Of a stretch of 64,000 nucleotides of DNA, positions 1 to 9,815 are shown in pieces. The DNA comes from Alkalicoccus daliensis (GTDB lineage: Bacteria; Bacillota; Bacilli; Bacillales; Salisediminibacteriaceae), in contig NZ_FNIL01000006.1 of the NCBI RefSeq assembly GCF_900103955.1, positions 142,048 to 206,047 on the forward strand, read 5' to 3'. The translations under genes were made by a program, and so were the position numbers. Below the pieces are notes generated by a model. That model was not told the origin of the DNA, did no database searches, and saw only the letters and a list, made by a program, of their open reading frames with translations. Position 1 is the first letter of the stretch; every line of letters begins with the position of its first letter.

Positions 1-3000
1 GCTTCATGGAAGTCTGGATCCCATCGCATTTTGTAGAGTGTATCCTGTCCACGATCCAAATAGCTGTTAGATATAAATTGTGCCCCGCCTCGGATTGAAT
101 CCTCCGGAGTAAACCAGCCTTCACGGAAAGCTCTTACTGATCCTCTGGTATGGGGATCACTGTCTACTGCTTCAATTCCAAACATATTATAAGTTTTTCT
201 TAAAGTAATATTATTTGTATTAAAGCTGTCATTCCGTGTGCGGTGCCAGCTGTTGGTGCTGGGACGGTATTCTAAAATATAGGTAGCTTTACTGCCGTTT
301 GATAAAGGCTGTATGGAAACCCATCTGTTCGTACTGATCTCTCCCACCTCAATCGAACCATTGGATAATATTGAAGTGCCGTGGCCAGTTTCCAAAATTG
401 CATGAGAGATTAAATAAATATCATTAACTCCCTGTGTTTCTGCAGCTGATTTGAAAGTAGCTCCGGTCCCATGCAGAACTCCCCGGTTACGGAGAATGTT
501 ATTCAGCTGCGAAGCAGAAACTCCTGATGTCTGAGAAAGAACTAAAAATTGATACATATCCCGGCTGTTCGGATCCGCTGTGAAATTGTTAGGATCGAGC
601 CAGCGAGCTACTTCAACTGATGTAGCGTTTCTCCAGCCGCCTCCTGCAGCACTTGCCTGAGGAGCAAACATCATCTGTCTTTCAAGCATTTGATTTAAAG
701 TGATTTGGTATGTTCTATATTGAATATTGTTTCCGATTTTATTTAATTCTGTATTAATTTTCTGCATAGTTACAGGATCCCCTATGCCATTCTCCACTAA
801 TCCATGATGCTTTTGGAAAGATTTCACAACGCTTGCTGTTACACTTCCATACGCTGTGGAAGGATTAGAGGGAAAACTTCCGAACCCAAGCTTCGTTAAA
901 TTTATTTTCAACTCTTTTACGTTCGCATGAGACTGCCCGCTCACGTAGTGAGAGCTGAGAATTGATTCCAGATACTCTAAATTTGTTTTAGACATTTTTC
1001 CAGTAGGGTTTAAACCGTAGTACTCCTGGAATTCTTTTACTACTTTTTCTGTTACAGATCCGTAAACTCCTGATGGATTAGATGGGAAGCTTCCGAACCC
1101 TAGTTTTGTTAACCCTTGTTTCATGACACGGATTTCGTCTCCGCTGTCCCCTCTTTCATAAGGGAATGCAACTCCTGCTCCCTGTACTTCAATGAAAGAA
1201 GCACTTACGTACGCAGGCGACTGAGAAATAGATGCATGACTGATTTCATACCATGTGCCGTGATCTACAAGGATATCCACTATCGTTCCATTCGGTAATG
1301 TTCCGTACACTGTACTGGAACTCCCCGTACTTCTAGTACTTCTTACATTTAAATTCGAGGCTGTCACTTTCCCCTGCGCAATAACAGATCTCTGCGCGGT
1401 CTGGGAGTCGATCAGCTTCATTGTTACAGAATCTCCAATTCCATTTACCCGGAGATTATTTGCCTTTTGAAAATCTGCTACTACCGAAGCCGTAACGGAT
1501 CCATAAACTCTCGAAGGATTTTCCGGAAAACTTCCAAATCCAAGAGAAGTCAGATTCTCTTTTAATTCTTTAATTGCATCCGAGGATGGCTGTCCAGATC
1601 TAAATGGTGAATTTAGTTCTTTTTGAATTCTGTCTAGAGTTCTTTTATCTACATTTTGGCTTGTCGTTAAACCAAAATAAGTTTGAAAATCATTTACTAC
1701 TCCTCTTGTAACGCTTCCGTACAAAGTAGAAGGATTCTCTGGAAAACTTCCAAATCCTAAAGTTGTTAAATCTTGCTTCAATTTGACGATTTCTTCACCA
1801 CTGTCCCCGTTCTTATAAGGGAGGGATAACCTGGAGCTTATTAATTCTTCTTTCAACTCTTTTATTCTATTTAAAGTAACTGAATCTGCTATACCGCTCT
1901 CTACCAGATCTTCGGCTTTTTGAAAATCTTTTACTACCGATGCGGTAACAGTTCCATACGCTCCAGATGGCGTTTCTGGAAAATTACCGAATCCTAAAGC
2001 TGTTAAATCTTGTTTGAAGCCTACTATGCTGCTGTGACTTGATCCTGGCTGATAGATAGTTTCCAATTCAGAAGCAACTCTATTATATGTCTGCTGATTG
2101 GTAACTCCATCTGCAGTTAGTCCAAAATATGCCTGGAACTGTTTAACAACTCCCATAGTTACCGGGCCGTAAACCGTAGAAGGATTCTCTGGAAAACTTC
2201 CAAATCCTAAAGTTGTTAAGTTTTGTTTAAATAAAGTAATCTCTTCTCCACGGTCGCCATTCTGGAAAGGAAGGGAAAGGGAAGCTGTGCTAAAAGCATC
2301 CTCATGCAGGCTTTGAAGGAGCCCGATTGTTTTTGAATCACCTATTCCATTTGCAATCAAATTATTAGCCTGCTGGAATTCTTCTACTACGCTCTTTGTG
2401 ACTGATCCATATACTGTAGATGGGTCAGATGGAAAATTACCATATCCCAGATCCGTCAGCTTCATTTTCATTTCACGAACCTGCTCTGAGGCATTTCCTG
2501 ATTGGTAAGGAGTACCTAATTCATTGCTTAAGCGGCTCATTGTGGGCTCATCTGCAATACCATCAGCGTTCAAACCATAATACGCCTGGAAATCTTTTAC
2601 TACTCCTTCTGTAACAGGTCCATACACTGTTGATGGATCCGATGGGAAATTGCCGAATCCTAAGGCAGTTAATTTCATTTTCATCTCTTTTATTTCAATT
2701 CCGGAATCCCCATCTTTAAAAGGCAGTGCAAGAGCTGTTGATTGAACAGCCATTGAAGAAAAAGTATTTATTTCCTGTGATGAATTTTCCTCTTCACGTT
2801 CTGTTTCATTTGAACTTTGGACAATATCTTCTTCAGCTTCCTTTTCTTCATGTGCATTTTCTTCTTGTTCGTTTACGTTCTCCTGCTTTTCCTGCTGTAA
2901 ATTTTCTTCATTTGTTTCACTGCCGTCAGATGTGTTTTCTCTTTCATTCTGCAGTTCTTCTTCTGCGATTTCATTTTGATCTTTTTCTTCAGCTTCGTTA

Positions 3001-3806
3001 GTAGGTGCTGTTTCATTTTCTACGCTGTTTTGTTTTTTCTTCTCTTCCTCATTATCAGTTTCTTCCGAGTTTAAATCTTTGTTTTCTTCACTATTCGTTT
3101 CTTCTTTTGCAACTGTATTTTCCGTTACTTCATCTGATGATTCTTCCGTAACAGGAAGCTCTTCTTCAAATTCTTCTGATGAAGATTCATTCGCTTCATT
3201 CTGCTCTGTTTCTTCAGTATTTTCAGGAATTTCTATTTGCAGCATTTCTGCGGTCTTTTCATCAATAGCTCCATGAACCTTCAGTTCGTGCTCTTCCTGG
3301 AATTTTTCCACCAATTCTTTTGTGATAGCTCCGTAAAAAGGAGTAATATTCTCTCCAGTGAACATTTCAGGATCAACGTTATTCTTTAATTTTTCTTTTA
3401 CCAGTATGACTTCTTCGTGCTCCATACCGAATATATAATAGTAGCCTTTGTCCCTAAGTACTTCCACCATTTTTTCCACAGTTTCCTCAGAATATGTAGG
3501 AGTTACCTCTAAATCATACTCTATCTGGAATTCATGTAAATAATTGAGTAAATTCTTTTCAAATTCTTCTTCACTTTCTGTTTCAACCTCATAATACAAG
3601 GTTAAATGTTCTTTTAGAATCTGCCAATGTAAATCTTCTAACTGCTCTTCTGTTAATTCATCAAATGAATCGTCAGTTCTTTCATTATAAACTTCTATGT
3701 TAGATTCTTCCTCAGATAATTCTTCCGCAAATGCAGTGCCAAAAGAACTAAAAACCAACAAAAGAACTAAACATAAAGAAGTGTATTTTTTCAATGATAT
3801 GTTCAT
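1..3806 (-). CDS. Secreted N-acetylglucosaminidase with peptidoglycan-binding-like repeats (3' end outside window)
   Basis: The reading frame opens at ATG 3806 and stays open to the window edge, so at least 1268 residues are visible and the C-terminus is missing. The first 26 or so residues are a Sec signal peptide ending in GTAFA. A Glu-rich linker occupies roughly residues 170-350. Eight peptidoglycan-binding-like repeats with the core LGFGNFPSxPSTVYGxVT and VVxDFQ follow. One SH3b domain (about 810-880, with LNVRS) sits between repeats 6 and 7. The visible C-terminal part carries ISHAILETGHGTS and DTLYKMRWDP, typical of LytD/LytG-type endo-beta-N-acetylglucosaminidases (GH73-like), with the catalytic Glu in LETGHG. 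It probably cleaves wall glycan outside the cell. The next gene, 4013, is divergent. The substrate is inferred from the family. Confidence 0.88.
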   Translation of the reverse strand, partial: MNISLKKYTSLCLVLLLVFSSFGTAFAEELSEEESNIEVYNERTDDSFDELTEEQLEDLHWQILKEHLTLYYEVETESEEEFEKNLLNYLHEFQIEYDLEVTPTYSEETVEKMVEVLRDKGYYYIFGMEHEEVILVKEKLKNNVDPEMFTGENITPFYGAITKELVEKFQEEHELKVHGAIDEKTAEMLQIEIPENTEETEQNEANESSSEEFEEELPVTEESSDEVTENTVAKEETNSEENKDLNSEETDNEEEKKKQNSVENETAPTNEAEEKDQNEIAEEELQNERENTSDGSETNEENLQQEKQENVNEQEENAHEEKEAEEDIVQSSNETEREEENSSQEINTFSSMAVQSTALALPFKDGDSGIEIKEMKMKLTALGFGNFPSDPSTVYGPVTEGVVKDFQAYYGLNADGIADEPTMSRLSNELGTPYQSGNASEQVREMKMKLTDLGYGNFPSDPSTVYGSVTKSVVEEFQQANNLIANGIGDSKTIGLLQSLHEDAFSTASLSLPFQNGDRGEEITLFKQNLTTLGFGSFPENPSTVYGPVTMGVVKQFQAYFGLTADGVTNQQTYNRVASELETIYQPGSSHSSIVGFKQDLTALGFGNFPETPSGAYGTVTASVVKDFQKAEDLVESGIADSVTLNRIKELKEELISSRLSLPYKNGDSGEEIVKLKQDLTTLGFGSFPENPSTLYGSVTRGVVNDFQTYFGLTTSQNVDKRTLDRIQKELNSPFRSGQPSSDAIKELKENLTSLGFGSFPENPSRVYGSVTASVVADFQKANNLRVNGIGDSVTMKLIDSQTAQRSVIAQGKVTASNLNVRSTRSTGSSSTVYGTLPNGTIVDILVDHGTWYEISHASISQSPAYVSASFIEVQGAGVAFPYERGDSGDEIRVMKQGLTKLGFGSFPSNPSGVYGSVTEKVVKEFQEYYGLNPTGKMSKTNLEYLESILSSHYVSGQSHANVKELKINLTKLGFGSFPSNPSTAYGSVTASVVKSFQKHHGLVENGIGDPVTMQKINTELNKIGNNIQYRTYQITLNQMLERQMMFAPQASAAGGGWRNATSVEVARWLDPNNFTADPNSRDMYQFLVLSQTSGVSASQLNNILRNRGVLHGTGATFKSAAETQGVNDIYLISHAILETGHGTSILSNGSIEVGEISTNRWVSIQPLSNGSKATYILEYRPSTNSWHRTRNDSFNTNNITLRKTYNMFGIEAVDSDPHTRGSVRAFREGWFTPEDSIRGGAQFISNSYLDRGQDTLYKMRWDPDFHE

Positions 3807-4012
3807 TTTTTCTCTCTCCCCTCTCTAAAGTATTATATCGACATTTGAATTAATTACAATAGAGACTTTTCTATTGTTTTTTAAGCTCTTACATGATTCT
3901 CATTACACAGGAGTTTTTTCAAAATGTTTATATTATGAGCGAGCTCAAGCCGATATTTTTTTCTTTTTATGGTAAAGTAGGTATATACTAATTAACTTTA
4001 AATAAAGGAGTC

Positions 4013-5716
4013 ATGAATTTGGAAAATTTCACTAAAAGCGTCTATGAGGCTGTATTGAAGAACAAAAATATTGAAGAAATAAACGAGGTGGCTCCTTATG
4101 CATACACTACCAGCGAAAAAAATGTGCTGGTATACCTTTCGGTAGCTAATAATTTTACGAGAGCTGTTGTAACTTTAGGCAGCAGTAAAACTGTACCAAA
4201 GGCAGTAAATAGAGCACTTGCTTCTTATCGCAAACACAATCATTCCAACCTCCCACCAGTCTCAGTGAAAATTGACATTGTTACGAATGTATTCGCAAAA
4301 TCTGCAGAGGGTAAAAGAATGAATGTAAAAAAGGATGAAATTGAGCATGAAACAGGTAAAGAGGGCATCGCCTTCTCTAAAGACTTCCGTATTTCTTTTT
4401 TACCTGAAGAAGTAGAAGCTTATGACATGATTAAAAATAAGCTTATAAAGAAAGAAAATGTTTTTGCCGCCTTTGAAAAACATTTTTTGCTTTTCGATCA
4501 GCAATCCGTAAAAAGTTTCCTGACTAATGAATTTATGGATGTATACAGTTTCCATACAGAAGCTCATTATTATGATGATAATGGATATACTCCGCTTATC
4601 AGAGGGCATCGAATGTATGATAAATTAACTAGAAATCTTTTATTAGATTCCATTCAGCTGGCTAAGGATAATTATTTCAAGCAGGCCGTAAATAATAAAG
4701 GGAAAATTGTTTACGCTTATCAGCCTCAGGATGGTTCTCAAACAACGGGATATAATATTCTGAGACACGCGGGTACAGTTTATTCTATGCTGGAAGTTTA
4801 CGAACAAATGCCGGATGAGAATTTGTTAAAAGCCTCGAAAAGAGCGATCAAATTTTTACTATCTAAAATTAAAAACATAACAATAAATAATAAAGAGGCG
4901 CTGGCAGTTGTAGAAAAAGATGCCTGCAAGCTGGGCGGAAATGCTTTAGCAGTCATTGCTCTCTGCAAATACACTGAGTTATCCGGAGATAAGCAATACT
5001 TACCTATTATGCAGAAACTTGCATTATGGATGGTAGAATCTCAGGATAAGACTGGAAAATTTGCTGTACACAAGCAAATTTTTTCTACTGGAAAAGTGAC
5101 GGATTTCGTATCTCATTATTATCCGGGTGAAGCTATTTTATCTTTAGTAAGACTTTCCAAAGTAGATGGAGATTCTCGCTGGCTTGATGCGGCTGAAAAT
5201 GAAGCGAAGTATCTGATTAATAGAAGAGATAAAAATGAAACAAAAGAGACTGTTGCTCACGATCACTGGCTCCTTTACGGCCTGAACGAATTATACCGGG
5301 AACGTGCGAATGAAATATATGTAACGCATTCTTTCTTCATAGCAGATGCTATAGCTGAATCTCAAAGAACAGATAGAAAAGAGCATGATAAAGAGTGGAT
5401 AGGTTCATATAAATCTAAATTAATTCCCGCTTCTACCCCTGTCGCCTGCAGGAGTGAAGGATTAGGCGCAGCTTATCAGCTTGCTGTATACAAAGATAGA
5501 AACGATCTTGCCGAAAAGTATAAATCAGCTGTTGATTTAGGTATTCGTTTTCAACTGCAGATGCAGCTTCGTCCTGAATCTGTAATGTATTATGTAAATA
5601 AAAAATTATGTCTTGGGGCTTTTCAAGGCGGCCTTCATAAATATGAACTAAGAAATGATTACACGCAGCATAATATCTCAAGCATTATTGCATATTCTAA
5701 TATTCTTCAATCGTAA
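4013..5716 (+). CDS. Unrecognised cytosolic protein with C-terminal (alpha/alpha)-barrel-like region
   Basis: This 567-residue protein has no signal peptide or membrane segment. ATG 4013 is preceded by AAAGGAG at a good distance. Residues 1-230 are a mixed region I do not recognise. Residues about 245-560 are a series of helical hairpins with motifs such as RHAGTVYSMLE, DHWLLYGLNELY and CRSEGLGAAY. These resemble the six-hairpin barrels of carbohydrate-active enzymes (glucuronyl C5-epimerase C-terminal domain, acylglucosamine epimerase-like) in general pattern only. It is transcribed convergently with the CapA/ATP-grasp fusion at 5843-8032, sharing a bidirectional terminator. The position at the edge of the polymer cluster suggests a role in that pathway, such as modifying a sugar residue, but this is inference. 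It could equally be a lanthionine-synthetase-like or other barrel protein. Confidence 0.8.
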   Translation: MNLENFTKSVYEAVLKNKNIEEINEVAPYAYTTSEKNVLVYLSVANNFTRAVVTLGSSKTVPKAVNRALASYRKHNHSNLPPVSVKIDIVTNVFAKSAEGKRMNVKKDEIEHETGKEGIAFSKDFRISFLPEEVEAYDMIKNKLIKKENVFAAFEKHFLLFDQQSVKSFLTNEFMDVYSFHTEAHYYDDNGYTPLIRGHRMYDKLTRNLLLDSIQLAKDNYFKQAVNNKGKIVYAYQPQDGSQTTGYNILRHAGTVYSMLEVYEQMPDENLLKASKRAIKFLLSKIKNITINNKEALAVVEKDACKLGGNALAVIALCKYTELSGDKQYLPIMQKLALWMVESQDKTGKFAVHKQIFSTGKVTDFVSHYYPGEAILSLVRLSKVDGDSRWLDAAENEAKYLINRRDKNETKETVAHDHWLLYGLNELYRERANEIYVTHSFFIADAIAESQRTDRKEHDKEWIGSYKSKLIPASTPVACRSEGLGAAYQLAVYKDRNDLAEKYKSAVDLGIRFQLQMQLRPESVMYYVNKKLCLGAFQGGLHKYELRNDYTQHNISSIIAYSNILQS

Positions 5717-5722
5717 GCTCAA

Positions 5723-5759
5723 AAAAGGATCCCGGCGAAATTGATGCCGGGATCCTTTT
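5723..5759. terminator. Bidirectional rho-independent terminator
   Basis: A GC-rich stem (AAAAGGATCCCGGC paired with GCCGGGATCCTTTT) with a 9-nt loop lies between the convergent genes ending at 5716 and 5843. It is flanked by A and T runs, so it can stop transcription from both sides. Confidence 0.85.
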
Positions 5760-5842
5760 CTACTTCTTAAAATATTATATTCAAAATAGTATTGTAGAAA
5801 GTGAATGGTTTTAATCAGAAGAGACGCTATACGCTTCCTGTA

Positions 5843-8032
5843 TTATTCTTCTGTACTGTAAAAATGTTCCGGCTTATGGTCGCGGCTTCCTTTTCTCTCT
5901 TTCCTTTCTTTCATTACATGAGATATTACTTCTTCAGTTAAATCACCAAATACACTTCTTTGGGAAGCTAACTGGTACAGCCACGTTGCTCCACTAAAGT
6001 TTGCCTCAATTAATATCGGTTTTTCATCTTCCCCGACTGCTATATCCCAGGAAATATAATCTTGATGGAGTACTTGTTCATGAAGTTCCTTTACAAATTT
6101 AATATACTCATCAAAATTAGGTATCTTTACTTCATTTGCAAAAGAATATCCAGATGTTGGATGAGTCACATGTTTACGTGCATGCTCATCAACTGCAAAA
6201 TCCATGAATTCTCCTTCATCCGTAATCCCTAGACAAACTCCCCCAGTTCCGGCATTATCATTTACACTATCATTTGCACCAAACCTGGCAAATGTTAAAA
6301 GGTATTTAATTTCTCCTTTCCAGCGCAATGTCACCATTCTAAGCGAGTTTACCGAACTTGGATGTGGTTCTGCCATGATTGGATGCTGTTTCAGAACTTC
6401 TTGAATAACAAAGTTTGGACCAAATTGCTCTTCCAGTGTTTCAATTGATATTTCCTCGTTTTTAATGTACCCTTTTCCATTTTCAAAATATATCTTATTT
6501 ATTCCAACACCGTTATTCGTAACTGTAGGCTTAATTATTACTGGCTCTTTTTGAGATAATAAATAATTCCAGGCCTCTTCCTTGTTCAGGTGTTGGTTGT
6601 CTCCTGTAAAATAGTTTTCTCTTACTCTTTTCAGCACGGATTTAACTAGACGGTCCGTCTGAAAAAACATGTCATATAAATTTTTATCTGCATACATATT
6701 TAGTTTTCCACGAATATTGAAATAAGGGATAACTTCAAACCTCATGACCTCTCGAGGCATCACCCTCACTTCTTTTCTGCCTACCAGATTTTGAAATGCT
6801 ATATGAAGTGCAGGGTCTACTTGTTTTCCAGAGAGTTCCTGCCAGTAATCTGTTACTTCTTGAGCGAAATCCTCATCGACCGGAGTCAGCAATTTTGCTG
6901 CCTCATATTTTTTATACATATTCCCAGTTACATTACTTCCATATTTCGCCAGTAATTTATCTACGTATTCTGTAATGAAATAGTGACCTTTTTGATCTCT
7001 TTTTCTCTTGAAACGGTAGGGCTGTTTCAGATCAAATGTTTTTTCCAATATCTCGGCCTGGATATTTCTAAATTCAGCTCTTTTAACTTTTCTAGGCTTA
7101 TACTTAGTAGATTTGTTATTGGTAGCAATTGGGTAGATCAGAGGTTCGACACTCCATTCGTCCTCTGTTTCATTTACCTCTAGATTTACTATATAGCCGT
7201 AAGGAGGAGCTTCCTCACTTTTAAAACGCCCGACAGAGTTAAACACATAGTTCCCTAACGAATAGATAATAATCCCGTCTTCGTTTCTTTCAATAGGAGA
7301 TACCGTGTGGGTTCCGTGACCTAATACAATATCAGCCCCTGCTTTTAATATATTTTGACAAAGCTCCTGATATTTATCTGCAAGACTAAAGGTTTGATAA
7401 TCATTTTTTATCCAGTGAGGACTTACTACTATAATACTGTTCGAATCTTCTTCTTTTATCTTTTCAATTTGTTTAACTATTTTGTTTGTTGATAGAGCAT
7501 TCCAACCCGGCTGGCTTTCCTCTGCAAAATAAGGATTTTGTTCTCTGAACTGCTTGGAAGGTCTCAGTCCGCTTAATACGTATACGTTTCTGCTGGAATT
7601 TTCTCCTTCTAATGACCAGACAATCGGTTTTTCCGCTTCTTCTTGACTGTTTCCCGCCCCTACCGTTTTAATACCTTGGTTTTCAAGAGATTGTTTCATG
7701 AACTGAGCTTTATCCACCCCAAACTTCATGGTGTGATCGTTCGCTAAATTTACACCTGTCACTCCTAAATCTTTTAATAGAGAAATACTTCTCTGCAGAC
7801 TATCCCAGTTTTTTTTGTTGTTTTCATCTATTTCTTCTTCAGGATTTCCTAAGAGTGTAGTCTCTAAATTCAAAAAGAAATAATCACTGTTCTCAGTAAT
7901 AGGAATTACTTTTTCGAAAAAGGATAAAGGCTGCTCTTCCAGCCTTTTTTTTAATAACTCTCTTCCTGTTTTATTAAAATAAAAATCTCCAATACTCGTG
8001 TCTCCAGCAAATGACAATGTAAACTGTTTCAA
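5843..8032 (-). CDS. CapA-family metallophosphatase fused to a sugar-transfer-type ATP-grasp ligase
   Basis: The start is TTG 8032, with AGGGGG about 8 nt upstream. Residues 4 to about 330 are a CapA (poly-gamma-glutamate synthesis) calcineurin-like domain. Visible metal-site motifs are FAGDTS (D11), NLET (E57), LANDHT (N98, H100), SPHW (H206) and GHGTH (H239, H242). A linker of about 80 residues follows. Residues about 400-710 form an ATP-grasp domain with IIKPTVTNNGVGINK, AEPHPSSVNSLRMVT and the metal-site end SWDIAV...ILIEANF, resembling the sugar-transfer-associated ATP-grasp family. There is no signal peptide or membrane helix, unlike classical CapA/PgsA, which is membrane-anchored. The C-terminal 330 residues are closely related to the neighbour at 8376-9815. 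It probably joins a carboxylate to an amine on a polymer precursor; substrates are unknown. Confidence 0.88.
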   Translation of the reverse strand: MKQFTLSFAGDTSIGDFYFNKTGRELLKKRLEEQPLSFFEKVIPITENSDYFFLNLETTLLGNPEEEIDENNKKNWDSLQRSISLLKDLGVTGVNLANDHTMKFGVDKAQFMKQSLENQGIKTVGAGNSQEEAEKPIVWSLEGENSSRNVYVLSGLRPSKQFREQNPYFAEESQPGWNALSTNKIVKQIEKIKEEDSNSIIVVSPHWIKNDYQTFSLADKYQELCQNILKAGADIVLGHGTHTVSPIERNEDGIIIYSLGNYVFNSVGRFKSEEAPPYGYIVNLEVNETEDEWSVEPLIYPIATNNKSTKYKPRKVKRAEFRNIQAEILEKTFDLKQPYRFKRKRDQKGHYFITEYVDKLLAKYGSNVTGNMYKKYEAAKLLTPVDEDFAQEVTDYWQELSGKQVDPALHIAFQNLVGRKEVRVMPREVMRFEVIPYFNIRGKLNMYADKNLYDMFFQTDRLVKSVLKRVRENYFTGDNQHLNKEEAWNYLLSQKEPVIIKPTVTNNGVGINKIYFENGKGYIKNEEISIETLEEQFGPNFVIQEVLKQHPIMAEPHPSSVNSLRMVTLRWKGEIKYLLTFARFGANDSVNDNAGTGGVCLGITDEGEFMDFAVDEHARKHVTHPTSGYSFANEVKIPNFDEYIKFVKELHEQVLHQDYISWDIAVGEDEKPILIEANFSGATWLYQLASQRSVFGDLTEEVISHVMKERKERKGSRDHKPEHFYSTEE

Positions 8033-8375
8033 GAATATTCCCCCTATAAAAAAATAAATGATCTCACAAAGCTATATTTAGTAGTGCTGCACCTTAATTT
8101 CAATTAATAAAAACCTCGTATTTGCCAAAAATATTTTTTAGTTCAATCCGCTCTCTCTACTTGGACAATTGTTAAATACAGATATCACTATTTTGAAATT
8201 TCTTCCCTTGAAAAACTATTCCCTAATGATTGTCTTTAAAACTTTACTTCATTCGCTTCAATTTTCTCTTTTTCTGCGAAGTTTTAATAAAACCTTTTTA
8301 ACTGCCTTCTTGCTTAAAGAGCACTCCATGCTTAAACTGCCTGCCATTTGCAGTGAATAATCGACAGGCATACTT
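8033..8375. other. Intergenic region between two ATP-grasp genes, weak hairpin
   Basis: This AT-rich spacer lies between the minus-strand genes starting at 8032 and ending at 8376. At about 8338-8370 an imperfect hairpin (TGCCTG pairing with CAGGCA) could be a weak terminator for the upstream minus-strand gene. Promoter sequences for the gene starting at 8032 should be here, but I cannot name a convincing one. A short plus-strand reading frame in this gap looks accidental. Confidence 0.4.
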
Positions 8376-9815
8376 TTATTTTAGTTTTTTCTTTATCTGA
8401 CCTGCTTTTCTCAGCGGTTTTGTGATTTTCCAGGAAGAACTGTATTTCATTTTTGTAAGAGATTCTTCTAACTCTTTTGTTTTCTGAATGTAGTAATTTT
8501 TTATTTCTTCTTCTTGTTCTTTAAGCATTTCCAATTCTTTTAATTCTTTTTCATATCTATAAAGATCTGTTTTTAATTCATTAACTTGCTCATTAAGATA
8601 TTCATTTTCTCTTCTTAGTTTTCTAACACTGCTTTTTGATTTCTTTAATCTCGCTCTATTTTCTTCTAATTTATCTTGAATTTTCCGTTCTTTTGGAGTG
8701 AATTTTTCTAAGTCCAGCTTTTCTTTGTCTCTTTCTTCTTTTATTGTTTTTAATAGTTCTTCTGTTAGCTCTCCAAACATAGGCCGCTGTGAAGCGAGCT
8801 GGTATAGCCAGGTAGCTCCCCGAAAATTAGCCTCGATAAAGACTGGTTCAGCCATTTCGTTTATTGCAATATCCCAGGATACAAAATTTTGATGAAGTAC
8901 ATCTTTATGAAGATTTTTTACAAAATCAATACATTTTCCAAATTCAGGAATCTTCATTTCTTTGCTAAAGTCGTAACCTGTAGTTGGATGAACATTGTGA
9001 GTATTTCCATTTTCATCAACTGCGATGTTTAATAGTTCCCCGGAATCTGAAACTCCAACGCATACTCCTCCTGCTCCTGCATTATCCTGGACAGCATTGT
9101 TAGAGCCAAATCTTGCAAACGTTAATAAATAATGAATTTTATTTTTCCAACGCAGCGTGACCATTCTCAGCGTGTTAACAGAAGAGGGATGAGGTTCGGC
9201 CAGAACTGGATGCTGCTTAATGCGCTTTTGAATGATAAAATTCTGATGGTAACTTAATTCCAGTTCTTCTAGAGAAATTTCTATTCCCTCTTTGAATATT
9301 TTTCCATCCTGAACTGATAACTTACTGATTCCTTTCCCGTTGTCTGTATTACTTGGTTTCACTATTAAATCATCATTTTGCTTTTTTATCTCCAATATTG
9401 CTTCTTCGTAATTTAAAACGTTGTTAAATGTATCAAAATATGTGCCATTGACCCTTTTCAACACTGCTTCAGCAGCATTTTTAGTAGTGATTAATTTATC
9501 ATAGATATTTTTATCACTATAAACAGCTTGAAGTGATAAATCATTCAAATAAGGAATAATAACGTCCCACATTACTTTCCCAGGAACTACCATTTCCTCT
9601 TTAAGACCTGTTACATTGTAAAAAGCTGCATGTAAAGAGGTATCCGGCACTAACCCGTAATTACTAAACCAATATTTTTTTACTTTATCCATATATTCCG
9701 CGTCCAGCTTTTGAAGCAGTCCAGCTTCATAATAGCGTTTAAATGGTTTTGTATTTACTTCGAAGCCACTTGCTTTAAACTCAGCTAACATTTTTTCATT
9801 CATATGTAATTTCAC
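8376..9815 (-). CDS. Sugar-transfer-type ATP-grasp ligase with C-terminal coiled coil
   Basis: This 479-residue protein starts at GTG 9815; ATG 9803 is a possible alternative. Residues 1-355 align along their length with the C-terminal half of the CapA fusion at 5843-8032 (shared AEPHPSSVNTLRMVTLRW, LTFARFGSNNAV, DNAGAGGVCVGVSD and IEANFRGATWLYQLASQRP). This one therefore lacks the phosphatase domain. In its place a Lys/Glu-rich coiled coil (about 375-455) leads to the C-terminal tail SSWKITKPLRKAGQIKKKLK. That tail motif recurs in other enzymes of this window and may be a membrane or scaffold docking signal. It follows 8032 in the opposite order to transcription: it is upstream on the minus strand with a 343-nt gap, so the two may be separate units. 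The ligase reaction is inferred from ATP-grasp chemistry; substrates are not known. Confidence 0.86.
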   Translation of the reverse strand: MKLHMNEKMLAEFKASGFEVNTKPFKRYYEAGLLQKLDAEYMDKVKKYWFSNYGLVPDTSLHAAFYNVTGLKEEMVVPGKVMWDVIIPYLNDLSLQAVYSDKNIYDKLITTKNAAEAVLKRVNGTYFDTFNNVLNYEEAILEIKKQNDDLIVKPSNTDNGKGISKLSVQDGKIFKEGIEISLEELELSYHQNFIIQKRIKQHPVLAEPHPSSVNTLRMVTLRWKNKIHYLLTFARFGSNNAVQDNAGAGGVCVGVSDSGELLNIAVDENGNTHNVHPTTGYDFSKEMKIPEFGKCIDFVKNLHKDVLHQNFVSWDIAINEMAEPVFIEANFRGATWLYQLASQRPMFGELTEELLKTIKEERDKEKLDLEKFTPKERKIQDKLEENRARLKKSKSSVRKLRRENEYLNEQVNELKTDLYRYEKELKELEMLKEQEEEIKNYYIQKTKELEESLTKMKYSSSWKITKPLRKAGQIKKKLK

